Below are positions 52,368 to 62,066 of a stretch of 64,000 nt of DNA, piece after piece. Origin of the DNA: Pyrinomonadaceae bacterium (GTDB lineage: Bacteria; Acidobacteriota; Blastocatellia; Pyrinomonadales; Pyrinomonadaceae). Under the pieces are notes generated by a model. That model was given only the letters and a program-made list of their open reading frames with translations, did not search any database and was not told the origin of the DNA. The stretch covers positions 235,037 through 299,036 of the forward strand of contig JABARP010000010.1 of assembly GCA_019186825.1 (NCBI GenBank), written 5' to 3'. The position numbers were made by a program, and so were the translations under genes. Numbering within the stretch: position 1 is the stretch's first letter; each line of letters begins with the position of its first letter.

Positions 52368-52889
52368 TCAGAGGGTCATTTCCGGCTGGCCGAGGAGGAT
52401 CGCGAGGTGTTGCGAGATGAATGCGAGGTCGGCGATGTTCTTTTCTTCGTCGATCCAATGCGGCGTTGTCTCGCCGCGGACGAGGGAAAGTAGGGCGTTG
52501 TGCCGCGAAAGTCCGAAATGGAGGATGTCTGCCGCTGCCAGCGAATTCCCACGCAGGATGCCGCTCGAGGGCGTACGCGGCCAACCGGTCCTGACCTCGA
52601 GGCATCGTACACCGAGTGTGATAACGAGCCGCGAACCTTGCATTTTGCCGTTGCCGCGTGAGAATTCGAAAGGCTCGTCGCGTTCGACCTTTATCGCGGG
52701 CTGGCGTCTTGCGGCTTCGAAAGCCGCCTCGATGAATGAATCAAGCAGCCAGTTCGCGGCCGTCGTTCGAAGCAGATCGTTGGACGCCTTTAGCTGCAGG
52801 TATTCGACGATGTCCGTGCGTCCGGAAACCTCGGCGTGCCGAATGGCGTTGTTGAGCAGTTCGTGCCAGCTTGAATCGAGCTCGTTCAT
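52368..52889 (-). CDS. Hypothetical protein
   Basis: A 173-residue soluble protein with a helical N-terminal part (ELDSSWHELLNNAIRHAEVSGR, EYLQLKASNDLLR) and a more mixed C-terminal part (LVITLGVRCLEVRTGWPRTP, RHNALLSLVRGETTPHWID). I do not recognise a family. The 3' end reaches into the dispersed repeat region. Codon use is like its neighbours. It is divergent from the large TPR gene. Confidence 0.6.
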   Translation of the reverse strand: MNELDSSWHELLNNAIRHAEVSGRTDIVEYLQLKASNDLLRTTAANWLLDSFIEAAFEAARRQPAIKVERDEPFEFSRGNGKMQGSRLVITLGVRCLEVRTGWPRTPSSGILRGNSLAAADILHFGLSRHNALLSLVRGETTPHWIDEEKNIADLAFISQHLAILLGQPEMTL

Positions 52890-52984
52890 AATGCTTTCTG
52901 CAGCAGCAAGAAGAGGATAAAGCGTCAGGGGCGAAAAAGCGAAGCTTCGTGATATCCTGAACCAGCCGAAACCGTTCTTACCCT

Positions 52985-55927
52985 ATGAGGATCTTTGCGT
53001 TATTTTTCCTATTTGCGATCGCGCTGGCGCCTTCGCTCATTGAGGCTTCCCAGACCAGGAATAAGCAGGCCGCGAAGAAGGCGAATGCAGCTAAGCCAAA
53101 CGCAACGCCTAAGAAAGCCGCGGCAAAGGCCACATCAAAACCAAAACCGAAGGCGACGCCAAAGAAGCCAAAGCTTGATGAGGCAGCCGAATGGGAAAAA
53201 GCCACCGCGATCACGGACGCTGCCGAGGCGATCACCGCGTTCAAGAAATTCATTGCTGATTTCCCAACGAGCGAACATCTCGCCGACGCTGCAAGGCGTC
53301 TTTCCGGCTCGGAAGCTGCGCTTGCCGATGCTCATTTTGACCTTAACGAGATCGATCCGGCCCTAAAACTCTACACCGACGCGGCTGCTGACGCTCCGAA
53401 GCCGCTCCCCGATACGCTCTTTAAGGAGAGGCTCTCAAAAGTCCCTCCGAAGCTTTTCTGGAAAGGCTACCGTAAGCCGGCTCTCGCTATCGCAAGGACG
53501 CTTGAAGAGAAGGCCGATGCCGCGCAACTCCGGGAGCTTGCCGCTTTTTACCTCACGATCGAGAGCGGCGACGACGCACGGCGTGCTGCCGAGGCCGCGC
53601 TCGCGCTCGCGCCGGATGCCGGCGGTTATCTGATGCTCGCGCTTGCAAAGCGCGTCGATTTCGATCTGGAAGGTTCGGCCGCCGCGTATCAAAAAGCACT
53701 CGAACTCGATCCCGCAAGCATTCAGGCAAAACGCGGGCTTGCGGAGGCGTATCGCTCGCTTGGAAACTCAGACGAGGCCGCAAAACTATATCGAGAGATC
53801 CTGACCGTCGATCCAGAGAATCTGCCCGCAAAGACCGGCGTCATCCTCTCGCTTTTTGAAAGCGGGAAGGCCGCCGAAGGTGAAACGGAGCTTGCCGCTT
53901 CGATCGCTGAGAATCCGAACAACGTGATGCTGCTCGCGGGTGTTGCGTATTGGTATTCGTCGCACGGCGAGGCGCAAAAGGCCGTCGAGTACGCGAATCG
54001 TGCGATCGCCGTCGAACCGCGGTTCATCTGGGGCCACATCGCCCTTGCTCGCGGGCAAATGCTGCTCAACAAGCCTCTCGAAGCCGAGAAAACACTGCTC
54101 GCCGCACGTCGTTACGGCAACTTTCCGACGATCGATTACGAACTTGCGAGGGCGCAGGCCGCTGCAGGGTTCTATCGCCAGGCTGCCGAAGGCATTGCAC
54201 GAAATTTCTCGCTAAAGGATGGCGCAGTTTCCACAAAGCTTGGCGGCCGCATCGAGCGAACCGCGTCGAACATCGGCGAACTCATCTCGTTCGAGCGGCG
54301 CGCAAGCCTGTTCGCTCCGCTGACGGACTCGGACAAGCAAAGCGGCAATGTGCTCGTCCCGCTGCTCGAGTTTTGGCAGGCGGTAAATAGTGGCAGTGCC
54401 GACGTTGCGAAGGCGGCAACTGCGTTTGAGGCCGCGGGTTCCGACCCGATGAAGCTGCACCGCGAGATCTTTGCGGCAAGCTTGCTCGTTGACAAGAAGC
54501 TTGCGCCCGACACGGCTCTCGAACTCTTGAAGAATGCCGCTACGAATTCCGGAACTGCCCTTCAGGCACCCGATCCGACGGCGGCGATCCTCGCCGAGGA
54601 ACTTTATCCCGCGCGTACTGCCGCACTCGCGCACGGCGAGACCGTTGCCACGAGCCCGATCGCCGCAGCGACGCTCACGGGCATCGTACGCAGCCGTATC
54701 GAAGAGCTTGCCGGTGCGGCTCTTGCCGAAAAAGGTGAAACAGACGAGGCGTTGATCCGATTCAAGCGCAGCCTTTCGGTCGCGCCGGAGAACAGCGTTT
54801 GGCAGCGTTCGGTGAATTGGCGTATGGGTGCGCTCCTTGCGGCGCAGAACGATCTCGCAGGTGCCCTGCCGTATTACTTGAAAGGATATAAAGGCGGAAT
54901 GCCGGACCCCGCGAAATACGCGATCTTGAAGTCCGCATATTCGCAGGTGAAAGGGAACCTCGACGGATTTGAAGCCGAAGCCGGCCCCGATCCGCTTGCA
55001 AAACACGACACCGAAGTTGCACAGGCCGACAAGCCGACACCGACCCCGACGCCCGCGATATTGGGCGACCTCCCTCCGCTTCCCGGCGAGACGCCTACCG
55101 CAACGCCTGAACCAACTCCCGCCGTTGACGCAACGCCTGAACCCGTCGCCGAGCAGCCCGCGGTCGCTCCGACACCGAGCGCTTCGCCGACGCCAAGGCC
55201 GGCGAGCACCGAGCTTTTCCCGCCGGTTGTGATCTCGATCCCGAAACCAGGCGTGTCTCCGACGCCGGAGGCCGCCGCTGAAGCAAGTCCGACTCCAACA
55301 CCGAGCGAAACGGCAACACCGACACCCGAACCCGTCGTAGAAGCAAGTCCGATGGTGACTCCAACACCGACGCCCGAGCCTGTCGCGGAAGCGAGCCCGA
55401 CGGCGACTCCAACACCGACACCCGAACCCGTCGCCGAAGCAACTCCAGCACCCATCGAGACGGCAACACCGACACCCGAGCCTGTCGCCGAAGCAACTCC
55501 GACGCCAAGCGAAACTGCGACACCGACGCCGGAGCCAGTCGCCGAAGCGACCCCGACTCCGACAGAGACGCCATCGGCTCCGGCTTCTGCTGATTTGAGG
55601 CCTCGCGTTGTAACGGCACGGGCGGAGCAGGAAGAGATCAAACCGTGTGTCGTTACCGCAAGCGAGATCCGAATGTCGATGCCGAGCGGCGAAGAGCGCG
55701 GGATCATCATCGGCACCGAGGATGACCGCGACCTTACGGGTCTAAGCGCCGTTTCGGATAATGAAAAGGATCTGGATGTTCGGCCGGTTTCGGTTGGGGG
55801 GATAAAGAGCCGTTCGCTTTATGTGATCAGATCTGCCTCCGGCCGGACGGGGATCTATCACGTTAAGTTCAGCTTGCCGTGTGGGTCCGCCGAGGTCGAG
55901 GTAACGGTCGAGCCGCCGCCTAAATAG
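52985..55927 (+). CDS. Exported TPR-repeat protein with a long Pro-Thr repeat region
   Basis: A 980-residue protein. A signal peptide (IFALFFLFAIALAPSLIEA) and a Lys/Ala/Pro-rich linker come first. Tetratricopeptide repeats follow (clear around 190-340: AAAYQKALELDPASIQAKRGLAEAYRSLGNSDEAAKLYREIL) and again near 580-650. Residues about 680-875 are Pro/Thr-rich with about ten copies of a TPTPEPVAEA-like unit, which looks extracellular and disordered. A final beta-rich domain of about 100 residues ends IYHVKFSLPCGSAEVEVTVEPPPK. The repeat number probably varies between strains. It converges with the O-antigen ligase gene, overlapping by 70 bases. Confidence 0.8.
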   Translation: MRIFALFFLFAIALAPSLIEASQTRNKQAAKKANAAKPNATPKKAAAKATSKPKPKATPKKPKLDEAAEWEKATAITDAAEAITAFKKFIADFPTSEHLADAARRLSGSEAALADAHFDLNEIDPALKLYTDAAADAPKPLPDTLFKERLSKVPPKLFWKGYRKPALAIARTLEEKADAAQLRELAAFYLTIESGDDARRAAEAALALAPDAGGYLMLALAKRVDFDLEGSAAAYQKALELDPASIQAKRGLAEAYRSLGNSDEAAKLYREILTVDPENLPAKTGVILSLFESGKAAEGETELAASIAENPNNVMLLAGVAYWYSSHGEAQKAVEYANRAIAVEPRFIWGHIALARGQMLLNKPLEAEKTLLAARRYGNFPTIDYELARAQAAAGFYRQAAEGIARNFSLKDGAVSTKLGGRIERTASNIGELISFERRASLFAPLTDSDKQSGNVLVPLLEFWQAVNSGSADVAKAATAFEAAGSDPMKLHREIFAASLLVDKKLAPDTALELLKNAATNSGTALQAPDPTAAILAEELYPARTAALAHGETVATSPIAAATLTGIVRSRIEELAGAALAEKGETDEALIRFKRSLSVAPENSVWQRSVNWRMGALLAAQNDLAGALPYYLKGYKGGMPDPAKYAILKSAYSQVKGNLDGFEAEAGPDPLAKHDTEVAQADKPTPTPTPAILGDLPPLPGETPTATPEPTPAVDATPEPVAEQPAVAPTPSASPTPRPASTELFPPVVISIPKPGVSPTPEAAAEASPTPTPSETATPTPEPVVEASPMVTPTPTPEPVAEASPTATPTPTPEPVAEATPAPIETATPTPEPVAEATPTPSETATPTPEPVAEATPTPTETPSAPASADLRPRVVTARAEQEEIKPCVVTASEIRMSMPSGEERGIIIGTEDDRDLTGLSAVSDNEKDLDVRPVSVGGIKSRSLYVIRSASGRTGIYHVKFSLPCGSAEVEVTVEPPPK

Positions 55928-57219
55928 CGATCGTTATCGAGCCTTACGGTCGCGAGCACAACAAGCAGCAGAAAGAAGAACGCGTTCGAGGGCGTCCGCA
56001 AAGGGAAGTCCACGATGCTGTGAACGAGAATACCGACGCAGCCCGCGAATGCTCCGATCGCGAGGCCGCGATGCTCGGCAGACGTTCGTCGGATGTTCCT
56101 GATCGCCTGCCGGCAAAATATCACGACGAACGAGAAGAGACACAAGAAACCTAGTACGCCTCCATCCGCAAGGACTTGAAGATAGTCGTTGTGCGCACGC
56201 TCGATGCGAAAGACTCCATCCCACGTGTCATATCGCGTATAAGCGACCGCAAAAGAATCGAGCCCCGCACCCATTACCGGATGTGCGGCAAAGATCTCCA
56301 ATGCGACTGCCCAAAAATGCGTGCGGCCGCTCGTAAACCCTTCGGCATCGGTCCCGTGGCCCGCAAGCGAGAGATTCATATCGTCGCCGCCAAGAAAGAC
56401 CGCGAGGCCGAGCACCGCCGCGACCAGGATGATAGCGGACAAAGCCGGCACGAGCATCTTTTTACGAGCCGACCGTGAATGCCTTCGGTCGCGCGTTACG
56501 AAAGTTGCGAGCAGGACGACCGCGAGAGCAACGAGTGCGCCGAGCCACGCACCGCGCGAAAGCGTCATCACGAGTGCCGAACCCGCGACGAACGTGACGC
56601 CGATGTTCAAGACCTTTAAGTTGCGCGATGTCTTTTTATCAAAGATCGCGCCGAACGTCAGCCCGCAGATCATCACCATGAATGCGGCAAAGTGATGCTG
56701 GTTCACAAATGGGCCGAAGGGAATTGCCTGCGGCGTTTCGCGTATTCCGAATATCGGTTCGATCGCGGCAAGACGCTGCAGGATGCTGCCGAACGCAAGC
56801 AGTCCGCCGAAAAGCACGATCGCAAAACGCACTTTTTTTAGCCGTTCCTGTGTCGAAAATACCGCAAGGGCCGCGAGAAAGAACAACAGGTAAACTCCGA
56901 GCCGAAAGGTAAAAAGCCTCGTCGCGTATTGATCGAGCGTTGTACCCGCAAGTGTTTGCAGAATTCCAAGCAGGAAGAATGCGGCAAGCGGAATGAGAAG
57001 CGGCGAGCTTTGTATCGCAAATTCGCCGGTGCGAAATACCGTATAGCCCCAAAGAAGCGTGCCCGCTAGGGTTACGATCGCGATCAACGCCCACGTTCCG
57101 CTGTCCACCGCGCCGAAAAGCAGACAGGCGATCATCGGCCCGACGACAAGCAGCCAAAAGAGCGCGGTGTCGCTCCAGATGGCTTTCGTCCTGATGGTCA
57201 ATGCGTCGGAAACTCTCAC
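55858..57219 (-). CDS. O-antigen ligase family (Wzy_C) membrane protein
   Basis: A 453-residue polytopic protein with about ten helices. The conserved Wzy_C/WaaL region has LVMTLSRGAWLGALVALAVVLL and then the long loop motif GRTHFWAVALEIFAAHPVMGAGLDSFAVAYTRYDTWDGVFRIERAHNDYLQVLADGGVLGF, which includes the typical Arg and His residues. It either polymerises or ligates polysaccharide at the periplasmic face. GTG at 57219 overlaps the upstream TPR gene stop (GTGA). It is the last gene of the polysaccharide operon. Confidence 0.86.
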   Translation of the reverse strand: MRVSDALTIRTKAIWSDTALFWLLVVGPMIACLLFGAVDSGTWALIAIVTLAGTLLWGYTVFRTGEFAIQSSPLLIPLAAFFLLGILQTLAGTTLDQYATRLFTFRLGVYLLFFLAALAVFSTQERLKKVRFAIVLFGGLLAFGSILQRLAAIEPIFGIRETPQAIPFGPFVNQHHFAAFMVMICGLTFGAIFDKKTSRNLKVLNIGVTFVAGSALVMTLSRGAWLGALVALAVVLLATFVTRDRRHSRSARKKMLVPALSAIILVAAVLGLAVFLGGDDMNLSLAGHGTDAEGFTSGRTHFWAVALEIFAAHPVMGAGLDSFAVAYTRYDTWDGVFRIERAHNDYLQVLADGGVLGFLCLFSFVVIFCRQAIRNIRRTSAEHRGLAIGAFAGCVGILVHSIVDFPLRTPSNAFFFLLLVVLATVRLDNDRYLGGGSTVTSTSADPHGKLNLT

Positions 57220-58490
57220 TCTTTCGTCAGTGTAATGTCGTCAAGCCAAAGTTTGCCGCTGATCGGACAGATCGGCGAACGGCAGTCGTCGCGTACGAGT
57301 TTTATCACGATACCGTCAGCGGCATCGGCCGGAACCTGGAACTCTACGCCTGTTTCCGCCCACTCGGCATTCAATGCGAACGAAGGGCATTTCGCGAGGA
57401 TGGCTCCGTCCGCATTTTCGATCTGGAAGTGCGCCGAAACGTCGTCGGCGGCACGCAGCTCGCTCTTATAGAACGCAGACAAACGATACTTTGAGCCGGG
57501 CTCGACCGCGACGGTCTGTCTGACCTCGCGAAAAGCGTCGGCGCGTTTTGTATCAAACACGAAGTAGAGGCTGACCTTGCCGGAATGAGCTTTGTCGGCA
57601 AGCGCGATCTGCGGTTCGCGGCCCGCAGCTATCTTCCAATCAAATGCGTTCGCGGCGGCGGCGGAAACTCCGCTTTCAAAACTGCCGTTAGTGACCGTGT
57701 TGAGCGCCAGCGCAGGCTCTGTTTTCAGGTCGTTATATACCGAAAGCGCGAGGCGAAACTGTTTCTTCTCGACAAGCTTTGCGGCAAGTCTTTCGCCATC
57801 GGGCTTAAGCTTTCCTGTCTTCAATTCGGGCGGCAAACCGTCCCACAACGCGGCTGCATCTTCCGGACGATCCTTCGACAGAAGATAGATCGCAAGCGCG
57901 GCGCGTGCACTCGGTGCGTCACCAAGCAGCCTGCGTGCCTCGGCGATGTTTTGGCCTGCGGCCTCAAGTGCGAGTATCGCCGCGGACGACGCATATTCAG
58001 GGCGGCTTTTTGCCGCGTCCGCGATCAGTTGGAACGCTTCGGCCTCATTCCCGACGCCGCGAAGAAGAAAATTGCCGTACGCAAATTTCACGTCCGAGTA
58101 GTTCGGCGCAAGCTCGCGGGCCCGCAGGAACGCGGCGTTCGCATTCTCGCGATCGCCCGCCCGATCATACGCCTTTGCAAGCGCAAGTATGACGAGGTAA
58201 TTATTCGGCGAGAGCTCCGCCGCGCGTTTATATTCCGCGAGCGACGCAACAGCGTCTTCCGGCTCGAACGTCTTATCAAGCAGGACGGCCGCGGCAAAAT
58301 GTGTCTGCGGGTCGTCGGGGCCGAGCGCCGTCAGCACCGGGACCATATCAACGCGGTCGGCACGCATCGAAGCGGAATTTGCAAAATTCCAACGAGCGCC
58401 GAACCACGCTGCTCCCGCTATCAGAAGCACTGATGCGATCAGGCAAACTCTGGCCGCCGTTGTGTCGATCCGTATCCGAAATGTAGCCAC
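57216..58490 (-). CDS. TPR protein with C-terminal carbohydrate-binding-like domain
   Basis: A 424-residue protein with one N-terminal membrane anchor (VCLIASVLLIAGAAWFGARW) and, from about 60 to 180, TPR repeats (ASLAEYKRAAELSPNNYLVILALAKAYDRAGDRENANAAFLRARELAPNY). The last 150 residues form a beta-sandwich-like domain (VTNGSFESGVSAA ... KLVRDDCRSPICPISGKLWLDDITL) like galactose-binding/CBM folds. It sits between the PNPT fusion and O-antigen ligase genes, so it may organise the glycan-assembly complex. That role is inferred from position. Confidence 0.72.
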   Translation of the reverse strand: MATFRIRIDTTAARVCLIASVLLIAGAAWFGARWNFANSASMRADRVDMVPVLTALGPDDPQTHFAAAVLLDKTFEPEDAVASLAEYKRAAELSPNNYLVILALAKAYDRAGDRENANAAFLRARELAPNYSDVKFAYGNFLLRGVGNEAEAFQLIADAAKSRPEYASSAAILALEAAGQNIAEARRLLGDAPSARAALAIYLLSKDRPEDAAALWDGLPPELKTGKLKPDGERLAAKLVEKKQFRLALSVYNDLKTEPALALNTVTNGSFESGVSAAAANAFDWKIAAGREPQIALADKAHSGKVSLYFVFDTKRADAFREVRQTVAVEPGSKYRLSAFYKSELRAADDVSAHFQIENADGAILAKCPSFALNAEWAETGVEFQVPADAADGIVIKLVRDDCRSPICPISGKLWLDDITLTKE

Positions 58491-58498
58491 GCTGTGTT

Positions 58499-60304
58499 CT
58501 ATTCTAAGGTCTCGATCGTAAGTAGCGCACGCCGAATCGCGATATTATTCTCGACGCATATCTCACGCACCTTGCGAAGCTTTTCACTGTCGAAGTTTCG
58601 TATTGAGATGAGGATCTCTTGGATCTCCTTTTCCTGGCAGACCGCGCCAAGTGCGCCGTTGCCGGTAAAGACCGTGAGGCCGTGGATGACGCGGCCTTTC
58701 TTGAGAGGATCGTCATCGACGAAGCCGATCGGCGTGAGGTTCCATTCGGGGTTGTTCCGCAGCTCGCGCAAGACCATTTCGCCCGCGTCGCCGGCGCCGT
58801 AAATAAGGACGCGGCGTGATTCGCCGGACTGCGGTATCGGGATCGCGCTGCGGATCAGGCGGAACATCATACGGCTGCCGATAACGGCGAAGAGCAGGAT
58901 GAGCGCATCCACGACGAAAACCGTCCGCGAATAATACTGGAATCGATAGAGCAGAAGGATCGCGAGCACGCTAAGGCCCGACCCGAGCAGAACGCCTTTC
59001 GCGTACGTGATGAAATCGCGAATGCTCGTATAACGCCAAAGCCCGCGATATACACCCGCGACAAGGAATGCCGCAAGCTTGATCGGTATGACAAGCGGCA
59101 GGCTTTTTACGAAAAGGTCCCATGCCTCGCTGTTGTCGAGCGAGCCGAGCACCAGAGCAAATGCCGCGTAAAGCGAGAGCGTGATCAGGACGGCGTCGAG
59201 CAATATCTCGAAAATTCGCCGCTTGTGCGAGAAGTTTATGATGAACGCAAAGACCGCTTTTTCGGGTGCGGAGGCATCCGTCCCGCTCGATTCATAGACC
59301 GTTACTTTCGAGAGGAAGACGCCGACGATGACCAGCAGCGTCGAGAAGAATACGATGAGCGCGAGGCTCTCGGAGAATGCAAGATGCGTGACCGCGATCG
59401 AAAGTCCGCCCGCGATGACCGCGAATGCGTAAAGCATCAAAACCGCCGAGCGTTCCGATAGGCCGAGAGCGACGAGGCGATGCGACGTATGGTCTCGCCC
59501 GCCTTGCGAGACCTTGCGGCCCCAAACCTTTCGCACGAGCGTAACAAGCGTCGTGTCAAAGATCGGTACGACGAGGATCAGAGCCGGCACGGCGAGGATC
59601 GGCAGAATCCCGCGGCTGCGTCCGCCGCCGCCTGTTTGATTGATGAGTACCGCACCCGACAGGATGAACCCGACGAACATCGATCCGCAATCGCCCATAA
59701 AGATCGATGCAGGATTGAAGTTAAAGATCAGGAAGCCGAGCAGGCCGCCGACAAACACCGCCGCGAAGAGGAGTTCGTTGCCTTGCCCGACGCTCAAGAA
59801 ACTCGCCGCAAGCCCGATGCCGCCGATCGCAGCTATTCCGGCGGCGAGTCCGTCCATATTGTCGAGCAGATTGATCGCATTCGTGATGCCGATGATCCAA
59901 AGGCCCGTGATCCAAATGTCAATGATCTCGTTGCCCGTCAACGGCATCGTGAGGCCAAAGCCGATCAGAACGGCCGCGCCGAACAGCTGCCCGAGAAGTT
60001 TTTGATACGGGCGAATGTTGAAAATGTCGTCCACCAGGCCGACCGCAAAGAGGACGGTTCCGCCTGCGAGCAAGATCGCAGATTCGCGTGTGAATGGGAC
60101 AAAAAGGAAATAGCCGATGATCGTCGTCGCGTATATTGCAACACCCCCGAGCATCGCGGTCGGCCGCGCGTGCCAGCGATCGCTTTTCGGCGCAGCGACA
60201 AAACCGCGCCGAGTTGCATATGCGCGGACGGCATAGGTCAACACCGCGCTCATGACGATCGAGACGGATAGGATCAGAAATGCTTCAAGTGTGAGGTTCT
60301 GCAT
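58499..60304 (-). CDS. Fusion of WecA/MraY-like PNPT and FlaA1/CapD-type membrane-Rossmann domain
   Basis: A 601-residue membrane protein. The first 340 residues are a polyprenyl-phosphate GlcNAc-1-P transferase with AVGLVDDIFNIRPYQKLLGQ, the catalytic NLLDNMDGLAAG, IFMGDCGSMFVGF and GGRDHTSHRLVALGLS, the WecA/TagO landmarks. The remaining 260 residues have four more helices (with YRGLWRYTSIRDFITYAKG) and a Rossmann domain RVLIYGAGDAGEMVLREL. This is the N-terminal half of FlaA1/WbpM-type proteins, here without their dehydratase domain. Both modules use lipid-linked or nucleotide sugars. The fusion is notable. Confidence 0.85.
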   Translation of the reverse strand: MQNLTLEAFLILSVSIVMSAVLTYAVRAYATRRGFVAAPKSDRWHARPTAMLGGVAIYATTIIGYFLFVPFTRESAILLAGGTVLFAVGLVDDIFNIRPYQKLLGQLFGAAVLIGFGLTMPLTGNEIIDIWITGLWIIGITNAINLLDNMDGLAAGIAAIGGIGLAASFLSVGQGNELLFAAVFVGGLLGFLIFNFNPASIFMGDCGSMFVGFILSGAVLINQTGGGGRSRGILPILAVPALILVVPIFDTTLVTLVRKVWGRKVSQGGRDHTSHRLVALGLSERSAVLMLYAFAVIAGGLSIAVTHLAFSESLALIVFFSTLLVIVGVFLSKVTVYESSGTDASAPEKAVFAFIINFSHKRRIFEILLDAVLITLSLYAAFALVLGSLDNSEAWDLFVKSLPLVIPIKLAAFLVAGVYRGLWRYTSIRDFITYAKGVLLGSGLSVLAILLLYRFQYYSRTVFVVDALILLFAVIGSRMMFRLIRSAIPIPQSGESRRVLIYGAGDAGEMVLRELRNNPEWNLTPIGFVDDDPLKKGRVIHGLTVFTGNGALGAVCQEKEIQEILISIRNFDSEKLRKVREICVENNIAIRRALLTIETLE

Positions 60305-60356
60305 TTACGAGAAAAATCCGATAGAACTTTAATCTTAGCCGAATGGGAGGGTTTGT

Positions 60357-61571
60357 TCACACAACGCCGCTGTAAAGCTCGGTAAGATCCTTAACGAGCC
60401 TCGAAACGGAGTATCTTTCGTCTACAAATTTTGCGGCTCGAAGAGCAAGCGTCTCCCGTACTTTTTCATTTTTGAGCAAATAAAGCAAGCCTTTTTGAAG
60501 ATCCGCCGGATCGAACGTCCGAACCATGACGGCGCGTTCGGCAACCTCGAATCCATCCATCCTCTCCTGCACATCGCCCGCAAGATCGACGACCCCACCG
60601 ACCGCGGTCGAGATGACCGGCACGTTCGCCGCCATTGCCTCGATCATCGAGAGCGGCGTGCCTTCGTTTTTTGAGGTCAATACGAATATATCAAGCTCCG
60701 CGAGCACGCTTGCGATGTCTTTCCTGTTGCCTGCAAATGAGACGTTTGAAAGGTTTAGCTCGGCGGCACGGCGTTCGAGGCTCCCGCGCAAATGCCCGTC
60801 GCCGACGATGACAAAGTGCACCGGCACGTCCGTTTTTGCGCAAAGTGCGGCGGCATCGAGCAGCAGTTCGAGATTCTTTATCTCTGTAAGGCGTCCGACG
60901 AAGCCGGCGATCGGCGTGCCCTTCGGGATCGCGACCTCCTCGCGCAAAGTCTTTGCGCCCTCGGCAGGCTTCCCGACCTCCTCGATACCGAGCGGTATGA
61001 CGCGAAATTGCTCACGCCGTCCGATCTTGAATTTGCCCGCGATCTCCTCCAACTGCTGATCTGAAATGACGATGATGCGTTCTGTTATGCGTGCGAGCAG
61101 CCGCTCGATAAGGATGAAGACGCGCGTCTTCGCTTTTCCGTAGTAGCTGTGGAAAACGTGTCCGTGAAATGTGTGGATCTTCTTTACCGATCGCGGTCGG
61201 CCAACGAGCGTGCCGGGCGTCAGATATTTATAGAGGAACGCCGCAGTTCTGCCGACGGCACCTGCCTTTGCGGTATGTGTGTGAACGATGTCGGGTTTTA
61301 ACCGACGCAGTTCGCGAAAAACTTTTACGACCGAGATGAGATCTTTTGGCGAAAGCTCGCGGCTTAGTTCGGCGAGGAATATCGGTTCGACGCCGTTCTC
61401 CTCGGCAAAATACGCCATATCTTCTTCACCCGAAAGAACAGTTCCCGCGATCAGCGTGCTCTCGAATTCGGGTGGGATGAGCTTGCTCGTCAGCCAAACA
61501 ACGTGGCGTGCCGGGCCGCCGACGTTCAGGCGGGCGATAATGCGGACGATCCTTTTCGGGCGGTCTGGCAA
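60357..61571 (-). CDS. Glycosyltransferase, GT4 family
   Basis: A 404-residue GT-B enzyme. N-terminal RIVRIIARLNVGGPARHVVWLT and DIVHTHTAKAGAVGRTAAF, then VGRLTEIKNLELLLDAAALC, and the donor-site block LTSKNEGTPLSMIEAMAANVPVISTAVGG give a clear GT4 assignment. The start reads TTG at 61571, because no ATG lies near the conserved N-terminus. It lies in the polysaccharide operon between the RmlC-like enzyme and the PNPT fusion. The donor sugar is unknown. Confidence 0.88.
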   Translation of the reverse strand: MPDRPKRIVRIIARLNVGGPARHVVWLTSKLIPPEFESTLIAGTVLSGEEDMAYFAEENGVEPIFLAELSRELSPKDLISVVKVFRELRRLKPDIVHTHTAKAGAVGRTAAFLYKYLTPGTLVGRPRSVKKIHTFHGHVFHSYYGKAKTRVFILIERLLARITERIIVISDQQLEEIAGKFKIGRREQFRVIPLGIEEVGKPAEGAKTLREEVAIPKGTPIAGFVGRLTEIKNLELLLDAAALCAKTDVPVHFVIVGDGHLRGSLERRAAELNLSNVSFAGNRKDIASVLAELDIFVLTSKNEGTPLSMIEAMAANVPVISTAVGGVVDLAGDVQERMDGFEVAERAVMVRTFDPADLQKGLLYLLKNEKVRETLALRAAKFVDERYSVSRLVKDLTELYSGVV

Positions 61572-61586
61572 AAGGGATTTCCTTAT

Positions 61587-62066
61587 CTAATCTTCCATAC
61601 GGAAGATCGTTTCGGGGTCGTCTTCGTGGCGTATCTCGTCGATCGGCTCGCGTTTGCCCTCGCCCATATAGAGGCGATTCGGGCAGTTAATGACCATGCC
61701 GTCGATCTCGCCGATATTCTTGTAGCCGTGGACGACGCCTTTCGGAACGACGATCGCCTGTGCGTTTGACGCGCCGACGATGAGCGTCATTCGATGGCCG
61801 TAGGTCGGCGAATCCTCGCGGTTGTCCCACATACGCATCTTGAAGTCCGATGGACCGATGAAGCAAAAAAGATCGGCCTGATCGACGTGTTCGTGCGGCC
61901 CGCGCGCAACGCCCGGCTTCGTGAACGAGATATACGACATCGCCGGATAAAACTCCGCCTCAAGCTCGTCATGCCGAAAAAGCTCCGCAAGCCACCCGCG
62001 TTCATCCGTGTATTTCTTCAGCGGATAGACAATAACATCCGCGATATCTTTATCAATAAAGGTCAT
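61587..62066 (-). CDS. dTDP-4-dehydrorhamnose 3,5-epimerase-like (RmlC-family cupin)
   Basis: A 159-residue cupin. The RmlC signatures are visible: YTDERGWLAELFRHDEL, MSYISFTKPGVARGPHEHVDQADLF with the catalytic-type His, and GVVHGYKNIGE with YMGEGKREPIDEI at the end. It is a little shorter than classic RmlC (about 180), so the exact sugar may differ. It overlaps the GxxExxY gene by 4 bases and precedes a glycosyltransferase. Confidence 0.83.
   Translation of the reverse strand: MTFIDKDIADVIVYPLKKYTDERGWLAELFRHDELEAEFYPAMSYISFTKPGVARGPHEHVDQADLFCFIGPSDFKMRMWDNREDSPTYGHRMTLIVGASNAQAIVVPKGVVHGYKNIGEIDGMVINCPNRLYMGEGKREPIDEIRHEDDPETIFRMED

Noticed and set aside
59480-60271. A 263-codon plus-strand frame opposite the PNPT fusion
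   Set aside because: The product is extremely Arg/Asp-rich and antisense to a clear membrane enzyme.
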